Positions 20,347 to 28,982 of a DNA stretch of 36,673 bases are shown in pieces; within the stretch, counting starts at the first letter, position 1; each line of letters begins with the position of its first letter. Source of the DNA: Bacteroidota bacterium (GTDB lineage: Bacteria; Bacteroidota; Bacteroidia; B-17B0; Aurantibacillaceae); assembly GCA_020403265.1 (NCBI GenBank), contig JADBXZ010000137.1, positions 1-36,673 of the forward strand, in the 5' to 3' direction. Under the pieces are notes generated by a model, which saw nothing but the letters and a program-made list of their open reading frames with translations, had not been told where the DNA came from and ran no database searches. The translations under genes were made by a program, and so were the position numbers.

Positions 20347-22121
20347 AAGGAGTCACCAAGTCGATTAACTCAATCGCTGAGGCTAAAGATGCCTTAAGTG
20401 AATTGCAGGATGTTGTAGAAAACTCCGACTTTGGAAGTGAAGAATTTAGAGCTGCGAGTACTGAGATTGAAAAGGTTCAAGCTAAGTTAATTGAAGCAAC
20501 TAGTAAAGGTGTTGAGCCTGCAACAAATGGATTCAAGAAATTAAAGGACGAGTTAAAAGCAGCTAAGAACGCCCAAGCTGAAGCCGCTCAAACATTTGGC
20601 GAAGGAAGTAAGGAATACAAAGCAGCTGCCCAACAAGTCGCTAATTTACAGGATAAAATAGATGACTTAAAAGACAGTTCGGTTTCTTTAAAAGGTACTG
20701 GCATTGAACGGTTAAATAGTGGTGTTGGACTTTTAAAAGAAGGTTTTGCCAACTTTGATACTGATAAATTAAAGGTCGGTTTCAATGCTTTAGGTAGTGC
20801 CATGAAAGCAATCCCTATCTTTTTAATTATTGAGGGTGTTAGATATTTAGTTGAAAACTTTAACGAATTATCGGAGGGTACAGGAATAATAGCCAAAGCA
20901 TTACAAGGCGTTTCTTGGATAATGAATAAATTAAAAGAGGAAATTTACGCTGTTACAGATGCTTTAGGATTAACGAATAGCGCACTTGACAAACAAGGCG
21001 AAGCAATTAAAACCTATGCCGACAAAACAAAAGAGGCGTTAAACCAACAGTCGGCTGCATTTGATAGACAAATTTCACAGGCTAAAGCGGCTGGAAAATC
21101 AACAGTTGATTTAGAGATAGCTAAACAAAAAGCAATCATTGAAACTAACAAAACGATTGTTAAACAGATTGAGGCATTTGTTAGAGCCGGCGGTCAATTA
21201 GATGAAGAGAAACGTAAATTACTTTCTGAGTCATTAGAAACCATTAGAAACGCTAAGTCACAGGAAAATGTAGTTGTATTAACGGCACAAAAAGAACAAA
21301 ACGATGCTTACAAGAAGAAGTTAGAAGAACGAAAGAAATTACTTGAAGATGCTATAAATGAAGAAAATCAATTAAACAAAAATAAAAAAGCATTCGATAT
21401 TCAACTTGAAGTAGAAAAGCAAGCGGAACAAGAAGTTGTATTAACTCAATCGTTAGAGCAACAAGGGTTAATTAATGACTACTTTAACCAAATAGATAAA
21501 GAGCGGTTAGCTAAGTGGAATGAAGAGCAAAAACAATTATTAATTGATAGAACAAATCAAGGATTAGATACATTAACACAATTTACAAACGCTAGTGCGG
21601 CTCTTAGTGATGCCGTGTTTAGCGTTCAGTTGGAAAATTCTAAAAAAGGTAGTGAAGAGGAATTAAAGATAAAACGAAAACAATTTGATTTAAACAAAAA
21701 AATTCAAATAGGTGCAGCCGTTATAAGTGGGTTACAAGGCGCATTAAATGCAATAACAGCAAAGTCAACAATACCTCAACCATTTGATGCTATTTATAAA
21801 GGGCTTCAAGTCGCTACAATTGCAGGAACTACAGCGCAAACAATCAACAAAATTAGCTCGACTCCATTTGAAGGCGGTAATGCTTCAAGTATTAGCAGCA
21901 ACAACTCAACCCCTGCCATTGGAGGTTCAGCACCTGCTTTTAATTCAATTGCACCAAGTGTTAACCCTGCAAACCAACAACCACAATCAACACGATTAGA
22001 TGAGAATGGTAGACCAATAGGACAAAATCAATCATTTAGAATTAAGGCGGATGTGGTTGAAAATGATATGACAGAAAAACAAAAAGAACAAGAAAAACGA
22101 AAATCACTAATAACTTTTTAA
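20316..22121 (+). CDS. Tape measure-like protein
   Basis: 601 aa, dominated by long charged coiled coils (ALSELQDVVENSDFGSEEFRAASTEIEKVQAKL; KKLEERKKLLEDAINEENQLNK). There is one hydrophobic segment (AIPIFLIIEGVRYLV, about residues 165-180), and alanine/glycine/serine-rich stretches near the C-terminus. This composition is typical of siphovirus tape measures, which set tail length. By the usual length rule 601 residues suggest a tail of about 90 nm. It lies upstream of the capsid genes, not downstream as usual. Confidence 0.65.
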   Translation: MEKLSFEFEIKGVTKSINSIAEAKDALSELQDVVENSDFGSEEFRAASTEIEKVQAKLIEATSKGVEPATNGFKKLKDELKAAKNAQAEAAQTFGEGSKEYKAAAQQVANLQDKIDDLKDSSVSLKGTGIERLNSGVGLLKEGFANFDTDKLKVGFNALGSAMKAIPIFLIIEGVRYLVENFNELSEGTGIIAKALQGVSWIMNKLKEEIYAVTDALGLTNSALDKQGEAIKTYADKTKEALNQQSAAFDRQISQAKAAGKSTVDLEIAKQKAIIETNKTIVKQIEAFVRAGGQLDEEKRKLLSESLETIRNAKSQENVVVLTAQKEQNDAYKKKLEERKKLLEDAINEENQLNKNKKAFDIQLEVEKQAEQEVVLTQSLEQQGLINDYFNQIDKERLAKWNEEQKQLLIDRTNQGLDTLTQFTNASAALSDAVFSVQLENSKKGSEEELKIKRKQFDLNKKIQIGAAVISGLQGALNAITAKSTIPQPFDAIYKGLQVATIAGTTAQTINKISSTPFEGGNASSISSNNSTPAIGGSAPAFNSIAPSVNPANQQPQSTRLDENGRPIGQNQSFRIKADVVENDMTEKQKEQEKRKSLITF

Positions 22122-22122
22122 C

Positions 22123-22713
22123 ATGACTATAAAAGAGAATGGAGTCTATAAAGGCTTGATAAAAAAGAATGAACAAGGGTTAAACATTTTGTCAATGGTT
22201 GAAAGCCCGGCTATTGAAGTTGAATACATTAAAATGAATAAGGAGGATGAACCTATTCAAATTAAATGTGAGGTGTTAAATGAAGAGAAAAGAATTGTTA
22301 TTGCACCAGCCATGGTACCGGATTTAGTTATTCCTAGAGTGAGCAAACAGGGTGTTAAGTTTTCGGTTTACTTCGATAGGGAAACTATTTTTGAAAGTTT
22401 GTTTAAATTATCGAGCGAACAAAAAGACCAAAACATAGACGTTAATCACAATCAAGAATTAATCAACGGTGCTACTATTATCGAAAAGTTTATTACTGAT
22501 GAAAACAGGGTGCAATCAGTTAAAGGATTTGAAAATATGCCGTTTGGTACATTGTTTTTTACAGCTATTGTTACCAATGACCAACTATGGTCGGATATTA
22601 AAGCTGGTAAAATAAACGGCTGGAGTATTGATGGGCAGTACACTTTGGAGGAAACCGACGTGGAGTTAACAGAGGAAGAAGTAAATTTTTTAGTTAAGCA
22701 AAAAAATTATTAA
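22123..22713 (+). CDS. Prohead protease, XkdF-like
   Basis: 196 aa. IAPAMVPDLVIPRVS (about 60-74), FSVYFDRETI, DVNHNQELINGATIIEKFI (His near residue 108) and FTAIVTNDQLWSDIKAGKINGWSIDGQY follow the XkdF-type phage serine protease pattern. In that family the His and Ser of the catalytic site lie in NHN and G-x-S-x-x-G. It would cleave scaffold and capsid during maturation; the scaffold and capsid genes follow. Confidence 0.75.
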   Translation: MTIKENGVYKGLIKKNEQGLNILSMVESPAIEVEYIKMNKEDEPIQIKCEVLNEEKRIVIAPAMVPDLVIPRVSKQGVKFSVYFDRETIFESLFKLSSEQKDQNIDVNHNQELINGATIIEKFITDENRVQSVKGFENMPFGTLFFTAIVTNDQLWSDIKAGKINGWSIDGQYTLEETDVELTEEEVNFLVKQKNY

Positions 22714-22727
22714 AAAAAACATTCAAA

Positions 22728-22742
22728 AAATCTTATATTATT
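22728..22742 (+). promoter_or_regulatory. Conserved 15-mer upstream of the scaffold gene, copy 2
   Basis: Identical to 15475-15489 (AAATCTTATATTATT) with a similarly A-rich upstream flank. It lies before the scaffold-capsid block, where strong late expression is needed. No TAnnTTTG box is present, so recognition by a phage-encoded factor is possible. Confidence 0.4.
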
Positions 22743-22746
22743 AGAA

Positions 22747-23361
22747 ATGGATTTAACATTATCAAAAATATTAAATAAAGTTTTACCAAATGATGTAAAA
22801 CTTCAATTAAAAAAAGAGATTGAAGCCTCAATCAAATTACAAGAAGAAATTCAATTAATGACAAAGGAATACGCTTTAGCAGACGGAACGAAACTAAAAG
22901 TTAACGGTGAGTTAGCTGCCGGCACAAAGGTTGACGTTATGCAAGCTGACGGGACAATGATTCCAACTCCTATGACTGGAGAGGTTGAAGTAATGAACGA
23001 AGACGGAAGTATGACTGTTGTTAAAGTTGTTGAAGGTGTGATTGCTGAGGTTGAGCCTAAAGAAATGGAAATGAGCGAAGAGGATAAGGCTAAAAAAGCA
23101 ATGGAAGACGAAGCTAAAAAGAAAGCTGAAACAGCTATGCAAACTCAAATGAGCAAACAGCTTAGCGAGATTGAGTCTTTAAAGAACGAAAACAAATCTT
23201 TAAAAGATACAGTTGAAAAAAACACCAAGTCAATCAACTTACTTTTAAGCGTGTTTAAGACTTTGGAAGAGACTCCAATGCAAGAAGAAAACATTAAGAT
23301 GAAGTCTTATGAAGATATGACTCCGGCTGAGAGATACAGGTATAACAAAGGATTAATGTAA
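22747..23361 (+). CDS. Capsid scaffolding-like protein
   Basis: 204 aa. A helical start (LPNDVKLQLKKEIEASIKLQEEIQ) leads into a beta section (LADGTKLKVNGELAAGTKVDVMQADG). A very acidic/lysine-rich coiled coil follows (MEMSEEDKAKKAMEDEAKKKAETAM ... LSEIESLKNENKSLKDTVEKN), and the C-terminus is EDMTPAERYRYNKGLM. Such composition between protease and capsid genes is typical of scaffolds. No scaffold family is named with certainty. Confidence 0.6.
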   Translation: MDLTLSKILNKVLPNDVKLQLKKEIEASIKLQEEIQLMTKEYALADGTKLKVNGELAAGTKVDVMQADGTMIPTPMTGEVEVMNEDGSMTVVKVVEGVIAEVEPKEMEMSEEDKAKKAMEDEAKKKAETAMQTQMSKQLSEIESLKNENKSLKDTVEKNTKSINLLLSVFKTLEETPMQEENIKMKSYEDMTPAERYRYNKGLM

Positions 23362-23546
23362 TGGCAAAGAAAAAAGAAACTGAAATAAATTTTGTCAACC
23401 CATTCACTCCTAACTTAACTTATATTGAGTGGTTAAAACAAGTGCCGAGTGATGTTGATATGAAAGAATACTTAACAAGTGGTGGGTTAAGTGAAAGTGA
23501 AGTAAACCACATATTAAACGAATTAGAAATCATAAACAAAAAATAA
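23361..23546 (+). CDS. 61-aa hypothetical protein between scaffold and capsid
   Basis: MAKKKETEINFVNPFTPNLTYIEWLKQVPSDVDMKEYLTSGGLSESEVNHIL... starts at TAATG overlapping the scaffold gene and ends 6 bases before the capsid gene. Possibly an accessory or head-assembly peptide. Family unknown. Confidence 0.55.
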   Translation: MAKKKETEINFVNPFTPNLTYIEWLKQVPSDVDMKEYLTSGGLSESEVNHILNELEIINKK

Positions 23547-23552
23547 AATAAA

Positions 23553-24575
23553 ATGGCAGTAACATACACAGGTCAATCAACTATTAAAGGACCTAACTTA
23601 GTACCAGTTCTACAAGAAATATTCCACGAGAATAAAACTATTGCTAACAACTGGGTAACTTTCAATGATGACATGAAAGAAGGTACAATCATTACCACAT
23701 CCTCTGTTGGTGCTACTGCACAGGCGTATACAGGTAATGCGTTAACTCCTTCTAACTCTATTCAAATTACTGATAGAGTTGTTAGTTTAACTAAATTAGA
23801 ATATCGTGAAGACTTTTTAGAAGAGGCAATTAGAGCAGGTCGCTTTAATCAATCAATGAAAAAAGGTGCATGGGAAATTGAGTCAAACGAGTTTAATACC
23901 AAAGTATTAGGAATGTTTGCTCCAAAAATTTCGGCAGATTCTGAAAGATTATTTTGGGGTGGCATCACAGCAGGAACAAAAACAGCTATTGCTGGCTTAA
24001 CTCCGGGTGCTGGTCAAGGTTCAATTACTGCTGGTACACAAACAGCCGTAGCTGGTATAACAGCTGGTTTAGTTGATGGTATATTCACTAAGGCACTATA
24101 TGATAATGGTGCATTAGGTCAGTACATCAAAGTAACTGGTACAACTGTAACAAGTGGTAATATTGCTACCGAACTAAGTAAGATTTTTGCTGCTTTACCA
24201 ATTGAAATGTTAGAAGATTCAAGTGACCCAGTATTTATTTACTGCCCATTAGCTTGGAAACAATTATGTTACAATGCTAATAACACAGTTGGTGCTGCTC
24301 AACAAATTAACTTTGTTATTGAAGGTAACAACTTTGCAACAAGTAGAGTGTTTTATAACGGTTTAGAATTAGTGTTTGTTCCAACACCACTAAATACATT
24401 AGCGTATGCTCATAGAGCGTCACGTGTAATGTGGAATAGTGACTCGCATACAGATATTTCTAAAATCGTAATTGATAAGAAACAAGCTGATGCTGATGTT
24501 AAATTTATCCGTGCTATCTACACAATCCAGGCTCACATTGCTGATGCTAATAAAGGTGTACTTTACGGAGGTTAA
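23553..24575 (+). CDS. Major capsid protein, HK97-fold type
   Basis: 340 aa. The placement (after protease and scaffold), the N-terminal arm, the E-loop-like segment (TIITTSSVGATAQAYTGNAL), the spine helix region (LEYREDFLEEAIRAGRFNQS) and the C-terminal beta sections (RVFYNGLELVFVPTPL; KQADADVKFIRAIYTIQAHIAD) fit HK97-fold capsids of Bacteroidota phages. Residues 138-157 and 158-172 are a repeated TAGTxTAxAGxT insertion. The gene is preceded by an A-rich leader, AAAATAAAATGG. Confidence 0.8.
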   Translation: MAVTYTGQSTIKGPNLVPVLQEIFHENKTIANNWVTFNDDMKEGTIITTSSVGATAQAYTGNALTPSNSIQITDRVVSLTKLEYREDFLEEAIRAGRFNQSMKKGAWEIESNEFNTKVLGMFAPKISADSERLFWGGITAGTKTAIAGLTPGAGQGSITAGTQTAVAGITAGLVDGIFTKALYDNGALGQYIKVTGTTVTSGNIATELSKIFAALPIEMLEDSSDPVFIYCPLAWKQLCYNANNTVGAAQQINFVIEGNNFATSRVFYNGLELVFVPTPLNTLAYAHRASRVMWNSDSHTDISKIVIDKKQADADVKFIRAIYTIQAHIADANKGVLYGG

Positions 24576-24598
24576 TCAATTAAAAAAATTAAGTTAAT

Positions 24599-25141
24599 AT
24601 GCCTTGTTTAGCAATAACATCCGGTCACACTTATACAGGTTGCAAAGATAACATCTCCGGAATAGATGGAATCATTGTAACCGAGTATAACAACCTTGAC
24701 CAAACAAATGCTCTCAAGTTTGCAACTACTGCAAACGTTGTAACTACCTTAGTGCTTGCAACAGGTAAGCAAGGCTGGAAGTATGATTTAGGGAAAGAAA
24801 TGATTAACGTATCGGATAACTCGACTGTGAGTGCTGAGTCTGATACTGTTTTCTACACGCCTCAAATCACATTTACGACTAAAGGCTTTACTACTTTAAC
24901 TAAAGTAAACTTAGACACATTAAGCCGTCACCGTTTGCTTATATTCGTTAAACGTCGTAACGGTACATGGTGGTTAGCTGGTTTAGACGGTGGTATGGAT
25001 GCGACAACTATTGAAAATCCGTTTGGTCAAAAGTATGAAGATTTTAGCGGACACATTGCTAACTTTTCGGGTAAATCTGAAAGTCCAATGATTGAAGTTA
25101 ACGCTTCATTAATCACAGCCTTGTTAAGTCCTGCGCTATAA
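24599..25141 (+). CDS. Putative major tail (tube) protein or capsid-associated protein
   Basis: 180 aa. It opens MPCLAITSGHTYTGCKDNISGIDGIIVTEYNNL, a CxxI...C-K-D start that recurs in structural genes of Bacteroidota phages as far as I recall. It then has beta strands (RLLIFVKRRNGTWWLAGLDGGMDATT). It directly follows the capsid gene and is closed by a terminator at 25169-25195, consistent with an abundant virion protein. Tube identity is inferred. Confidence 0.5.
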   Translation: MPCLAITSGHTYTGCKDNISGIDGIIVTEYNNLDQTNALKFATTANVVTTLVLATGKQGWKYDLGKEMINVSDNSTVSAESDTVFYTPQITFTTKGFTTLTKVNLDTLSRHRLLIFVKRRNGTWWLAGLDGGMDATTIENPFGQKYEDFSGHIANFSGKSESPMIEVNASLITALLSPAL

Positions 25142-25168
25142 AATAAAATTGGTGTGTAAAATAAAGGA

Positions 25169-25195
25169 GCTACTACATTTGTAGTGGCTTTTTTT
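25169..25195 (+). terminator. Rho-independent terminator after the capsid block
   Basis: GCTACTAC (25169-25176), loop ATTT, then GTAGTGGC (25181-25188) with one wobble pair, followed by seven T (25189-25195). It separates the capsid/tail-tube genes from the portal block, probably to set a high ratio of capsid transcripts. Confidence 0.85.
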
Positions 25196-25208
25196 GTAAA
25201 ATAAAATA

Positions 25209-25604
25209 ATGGTTTTAGAAAAAAATACAACAAATAAACTTATCTTTACAGGCACGGAGAAAGGCACTTTGATTAATCCTAATTATTTAATAGAGTTTAT
25301 TAAAGACGATACAAAAGAAAAAGTTTATTGCATAGGTATTGATAGTTCAACAAACATATTAGTTTACAATAGATGCGACGTGACTGATGTTAGTGGAACG
25401 CCAAACCCTTTGAATAGTGAAGTTAAATTGAATGAAGGATTTTATACCGTTAACTTTTACGAACAATTAAGTATTACAAATTTAGATCCTACCGGTTTAA
25501 CAAAAGTTGAAACAAAGATACTGAGAGTAATGAAATCAAATTATGTAAGTCCAATAAAAGAATACAACAACCCTAATAATACAACCTACGTTTACAATGG
25601 CTAA
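25209..25604 (+). CDS. 131-aa putative structural protein
   Basis: Beta-rich: NKLIFTGTEKGTLINPNYLIEFIKDDTKEKVYCIGI, then EVKLNEGFYTVNFYEQLSITNLDPTGLTKVETKILRV. It starts 13 bases after the terminator and overlaps the portal gene by 8 bases. Probably a small virion or assembly protein; family unknown. Confidence 0.5.
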   Translation: MVLEKNTTNKLIFTGTEKGTLINPNYLIEFIKDDTKEKVYCIGIDSSTNILVYNRCDVTDVSGTPNPLNSEVKLNEGFYTVNFYEQLSITNLDPTGLTKVETKILRVMKSNYVSPIKEYNNPNNTTYVYNG

Positions 25605-27795
25605 AAAAGGAAATACAAGCATAGAAAGAATTTTAGCGAGTAAAGTTAACCGTTTAGAACTACGTGAAGATTTGGGCAATGATATTATTAAGTGGGGCAA
25701 AAAGAACGACTGGGGTAACTACTTGTTAGGATTAGCCACTTCACAATCCGAACACGGCGCAATCCTAAAGACAAAGGCAAAATATTTAACAGGTTTAGAA
25801 ATTGAAACTGATAATTTAGAAGCACAAAAGTTTTTAAAGTATGCGAACCCGAAAGAGTCATGGCTTGACTTATCAAAGAAACTAGACATTGACGATGTAA
25901 CGTTTGGAGCCGTTGCCGTTAAAGTAATTCCGAACGTATTTGGTAAGCCCTTATATTTTTACCATGTTGATTATGGTAAGCTAAGAGTTTCGAGATGTGG
26001 TAATTATTTAGATTACTCAAATGATTGGCAAGTTAATGAATACATAGAACCACGTATAAGATACCCACGTTATTACGACGGTATCAAAAAGCCTTCTATA
26101 TTAATCTTAATGGATTACTTCCCGACCTCTAAAAGGTTTGAAGAGTTCTATGCTAAACCTTCTTATAACAGTACTTTAACAGATATTGATACGTATGTAA
26201 GGATTAGCACTTACTTTAATAATTTAGTTCAAAATAATTTTGGTAAGAGTGCAATTGTAACAGTATTTAAAGATGACCCGACTGACCCTGAGAAACAATA
26301 CATAAAAGCAAATGTAAAGAACGAAACAGAAGGTGAGGAAAGCGCAGGAGGTTCTCTAGTTGTATTTACTGATAGAAACGGCAAAGGTGCAGAGGTTCAA
26401 GAATTAAGCGGAAGTAATTTAGATAAACAATACCAAGAGGTAATGAAGAATTTACGTGAGAAAATTATTATCGCTCACGAAATTAATCCTGCATTGGCTG
26501 GACTTGCGACAGACGGAAAGCTAGGAATTAGTCACAGTAAAGAGATTCAACAAGCGCACGAACTTTATATTAAGAAGTGGGCTATTCCTGCGCAGGCTAA
26601 GAAAATTGGATTACTTGAAAAAATGTTTAGTTTAAAAACCGGACAGCCCGGAAAAGAGTTATTTAAAATTAAGCAATTAGATTGGATAGCTGAGGAATTA
26701 GACTACACTAATCCAACTCTTCAAAACATTTTATCTAAGGATGAAATTAGAAGTTTTATATCTAAAAAGTTCAATTTAGAATTACAAGATTCAATTAAAG
26801 TTAGTAACACTAATGATTCGTTAAACAGCCTATCGCCTTTAGTCGCAACAAAGGTGTTGGAAAAAATGAGCGATGCTGAAATACGTTCATTAATATTACT
26901 TCCTTCAAACACGCCTGAAAGCCAAGTACAACAAACAGGCAATGAGTTTATGAGCAAGTTATCACGCCGTCAAATCAGTAACATGATGCGATTGGTAGAT
27001 GACTACGAACAAGGTAAAAAGAATTTAAACCAAACAATCATATTATTAAAAGCATTTGGATTAACAGAAGAACAAGCTAAACAATTCATTAGTTTAGATA
27101 TTAACGAAGGCACAACAGAGCCAACACAAATGAGTAAGTGTGGGTGTAATGTTAAGCTGAGTAAGGATAAGCGAGATAAGGAAAACTTGTTTATTAAACT
27201 AGCTTATGAAAATGCACATGATATTAATGAAGAGGATGAGGTTTTAGAAACATTCGAGGTTACTCCACTAACAATGGATATTAACTTAAGAATGGCAGCT
27301 CAACCAAAGTTTACAGTTAATCAATTACGTAATGCTATCCTAACTCAATTCAGAGGTAACCCCGAAATAACAGCCGAAGAAATTAGCGAGTTATTTGGTG
27401 TTGATGTTGCTTTTGTTCAAGAACAAATAGAATGGCTAGTGAGTAAACGTTTGTTAGATAGTAACGTTAACGGTCTTAATCCAACAGAAAAGGGATTCGA
27501 TAAAAAGAATAAAGAAATTAAAGAGGTTTATACTGAGTACTACTATGACAAAAGAGAGGGTGTGAGTGGTCCAGTAATACTGCCAACTACTAGAGATTTT
27601 TGTAAACAAATGTATGCTCTACATTCAGAGAATAAAAAAGCATTAACGTTAAAACAAATCGAAAGAATTAAAAACGAGTTTGGTGATAATGCTTGGGATT
27701 ATTCGGGTGGATTTTGGAACGATGGCAAAGAGATTCAAAACAAATGCCGACACGCTTGGTTTGGTCGTACAAAGGTTAGAACAATTAAAAGATGA
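25597..27795 (+). CDS. Portal protein with C-terminal winged-helix-like and CRHAWFG extension
   Basis: 732 aa, long for a portal. The N-terminal 500 residues have portal features: LLGLATSQSEHGAILKTKAKYLTGLEIETD, LSKKLDIDDVTFGAVAVKVIPN, IIAHEINPALAG and WAIPAQAKKIGLLEKMF. Then comes a helical segment with CGCN (about 512), a winged-helix-like section (FTVNQLRNAILTQFRGNPEITAEEISELFGVDVAFVQEQIEWLV), and a final AWDYSGGFWNDGKEIQNKCRHAWFGRTKVR like the CRHxW end of phage minor head proteins. It is probably a portal fused to accessory domains. Confidence 0.8.
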   Translation: MAKKGNTSIERILASKVNRLELREDLGNDIIKWGKKNDWGNYLLGLATSQSEHGAILKTKAKYLTGLEIETDNLEAQKFLKYANPKESWLDLSKKLDIDDVTFGAVAVKVIPNVFGKPLYFYHVDYGKLRVSRCGNYLDYSNDWQVNEYIEPRIRYPRYYDGIKKPSILILMDYFPTSKRFEEFYAKPSYNSTLTDIDTYVRISTYFNNLVQNNFGKSAIVTVFKDDPTDPEKQYIKANVKNETEGEESAGGSLVVFTDRNGKGAEVQELSGSNLDKQYQEVMKNLREKIIIAHEINPALAGLATDGKLGISHSKEIQQAHELYIKKWAIPAQAKKIGLLEKMFSLKTGQPGKELFKIKQLDWIAEELDYTNPTLQNILSKDEIRSFISKKFNLELQDSIKVSNTNDSLNSLSPLVATKVLEKMSDAEIRSLILLPSNTPESQVQQTGNEFMSKLSRRQISNMMRLVDDYEQGKKNLNQTIILLKAFGLTEEQAKQFISLDINEGTTEPTQMSKCGCNVKLSKDKRDKENLFIKLAYENAHDINEEDEVLETFEVTPLTMDINLRMAAQPKFTVNQLRNAILTQFRGNPEITAEEISELFGVDVAFVQEQIEWLVSKRLLDSNVNGLNPTEKGFDKKNKEIKEVYTEYYYDKREGVSGPVILPTTRDFCKQMYALHSENKKALTLKQIERIKNEFGDNAWDYSGGFWNDGKEIQNKCRHAWFGRTKVRTIKR

Positions 27796-28385
27796 AAGCA
27801 TTATTAATATCTGAAAATAACTTAAAAGAACGAAGCATTATTAATGATAATGTAGACTGGCAAACTATTAAGCCTGTTGTAATGGTAGTGCAAGATATTT
27901 ATTTACAAAAATTAATTGGTACAGACTTGTATCAAAAATTAATGAATGATGTTATAGCCTCTTTACAACCAACACCAACTCCAATACCGACTAATTACAA
28001 AACATTAATTGATGACTATATTGCTGATTACTTACATTGGATGATAGTTGCTCACGCCGGCAATGCCATTAAGTATCGCTACATGAATAAGGGAGTAATG
28101 GAGAAAAGTAGTGAGAATAGTAGCCCTGTAAGTCCTGACACTTTAAAATCAATTACCGATACTTGGATGAATTATGCTGAACATTACGGACAAATGCTAG
28201 TTCAATACATTCAGCAAAATGTTAGCTTATATCCTGAGTACTTATCGAATAGTGGCGTTTATAAAACGCAACCGATTAAAGTAGCATTTAGCAGCCCGTT
28301 TGTTTTTGATTCAAACATTGATCCGTCAATAGGTGTGAGCGAAGCGAGTAGAATAAATTACAATGATTGGTGGAACGTATCATAA
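27792..28385 (+). CDS. Putative head-tail connector (gp6-like adaptor)
   Basis: 197 aa, mainly helical: VVMVVQDIYLQKLIGTDLYQKLMNDV, YKTLIDDYIADYLHWMIVAHAGNAIKYR, TWMNYAEHYGQMLVQYIQQN. The I-x-x-L-I-G-x-x-L-Y start and position directly after the portal gene (4-base overlap) fit neck adaptor proteins of Bacteroidota phages. The exact family is uncertain. Confidence 0.6.
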   Translation: MKALLISENNLKERSIINDNVDWQTIKPVVMVVQDIYLQKLIGTDLYQKLMNDVIASLQPTPTPIPTNYKTLIDDYIADYLHWMIVAHAGNAIKYRYMNKGVMEKSSENSSPVSPDTLKSITDTWMNYAEHYGQMLVQYIQQNVSLYPEYLSNSGVYKTQPIKVAFSSPFVFDSNIDPSIGVSEASRINYNDWWNVS

Positions 28386-28982
28386 ATGAATTACACGTTA
28401 AATAAAATAGTTGATATATTAGCCGAATACGCTGCGAATGATTACAGGGTAAATGATTTCTTTTTTGGTGACCTTTGGGAATATGCAGAAAAGAAATTGG
28501 ATAGATTCCCGGTAATGATTGTGACTTTAAAGGAGTCTGAAATATCAGAGCGTTTAGATAGAACTATCTTACAGATAGGATTCTTTGATAGAGTTGATAA
28601 AGGTGAAGCGATTGAATTAGGTGTATTGAGTGATACTAAAGAAATGGCTAAGGGCTTCTATACTTACATTAACAGCCCTTCATTTAAAGACTTTTTGATT
28701 AATTCAAACTTACGCTTAACTTCATTTACTGAAAGATTCGACCATGAGTTAAGCGGACATTTCTTTGATATTCAAATATCACAGCAATTTGAGAATGATG
28801 TATGTGCTTTACCTGTTAGTGGTATGCCTACTTATTCAAGTAGTCAATTAGTAACTATTGTTAATCAAAACGGTACTGTTATAGCTACTTTAATTGGAGG
28901 GCAAAGCTACACGGTTGAAGAATTGACAGAAATAATAGATACTATTGACGGAAATACAACAACAGTAATAGACCCTATATAA
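28386..28982 (+). CDS. Putative tail terminator / neck protein
   Basis: 198 aa. The start (MNYTLNKIVDILAEYAANDYRVNDFFFGD) and middle (FPVMIVTLKESEISERLDRTILQIGFFDRVDK; DTKEMAKGFYTYINSP) resemble small alpha/beta tail-completion proteins, where a helix is followed by a strand-rich core. It sits between the connector gene and the tail fibre gene. Functional call by context. Confidence 0.5.
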   Translation: MNYTLNKIVDILAEYAANDYRVNDFFFGDLWEYAEKKLDRFPVMIVTLKESEISERLDRTILQIGFFDRVDKGEAIELGVLSDTKEMAKGFYTYINSPSFKDFLINSNLRLTSFTERFDHELSGHFFDIQISQQFENDVCALPVSGMPTYSSSQLVTIVNQNGTVIATLIGGQSYTVEELTEIIDTIDGNTTTVIDPI

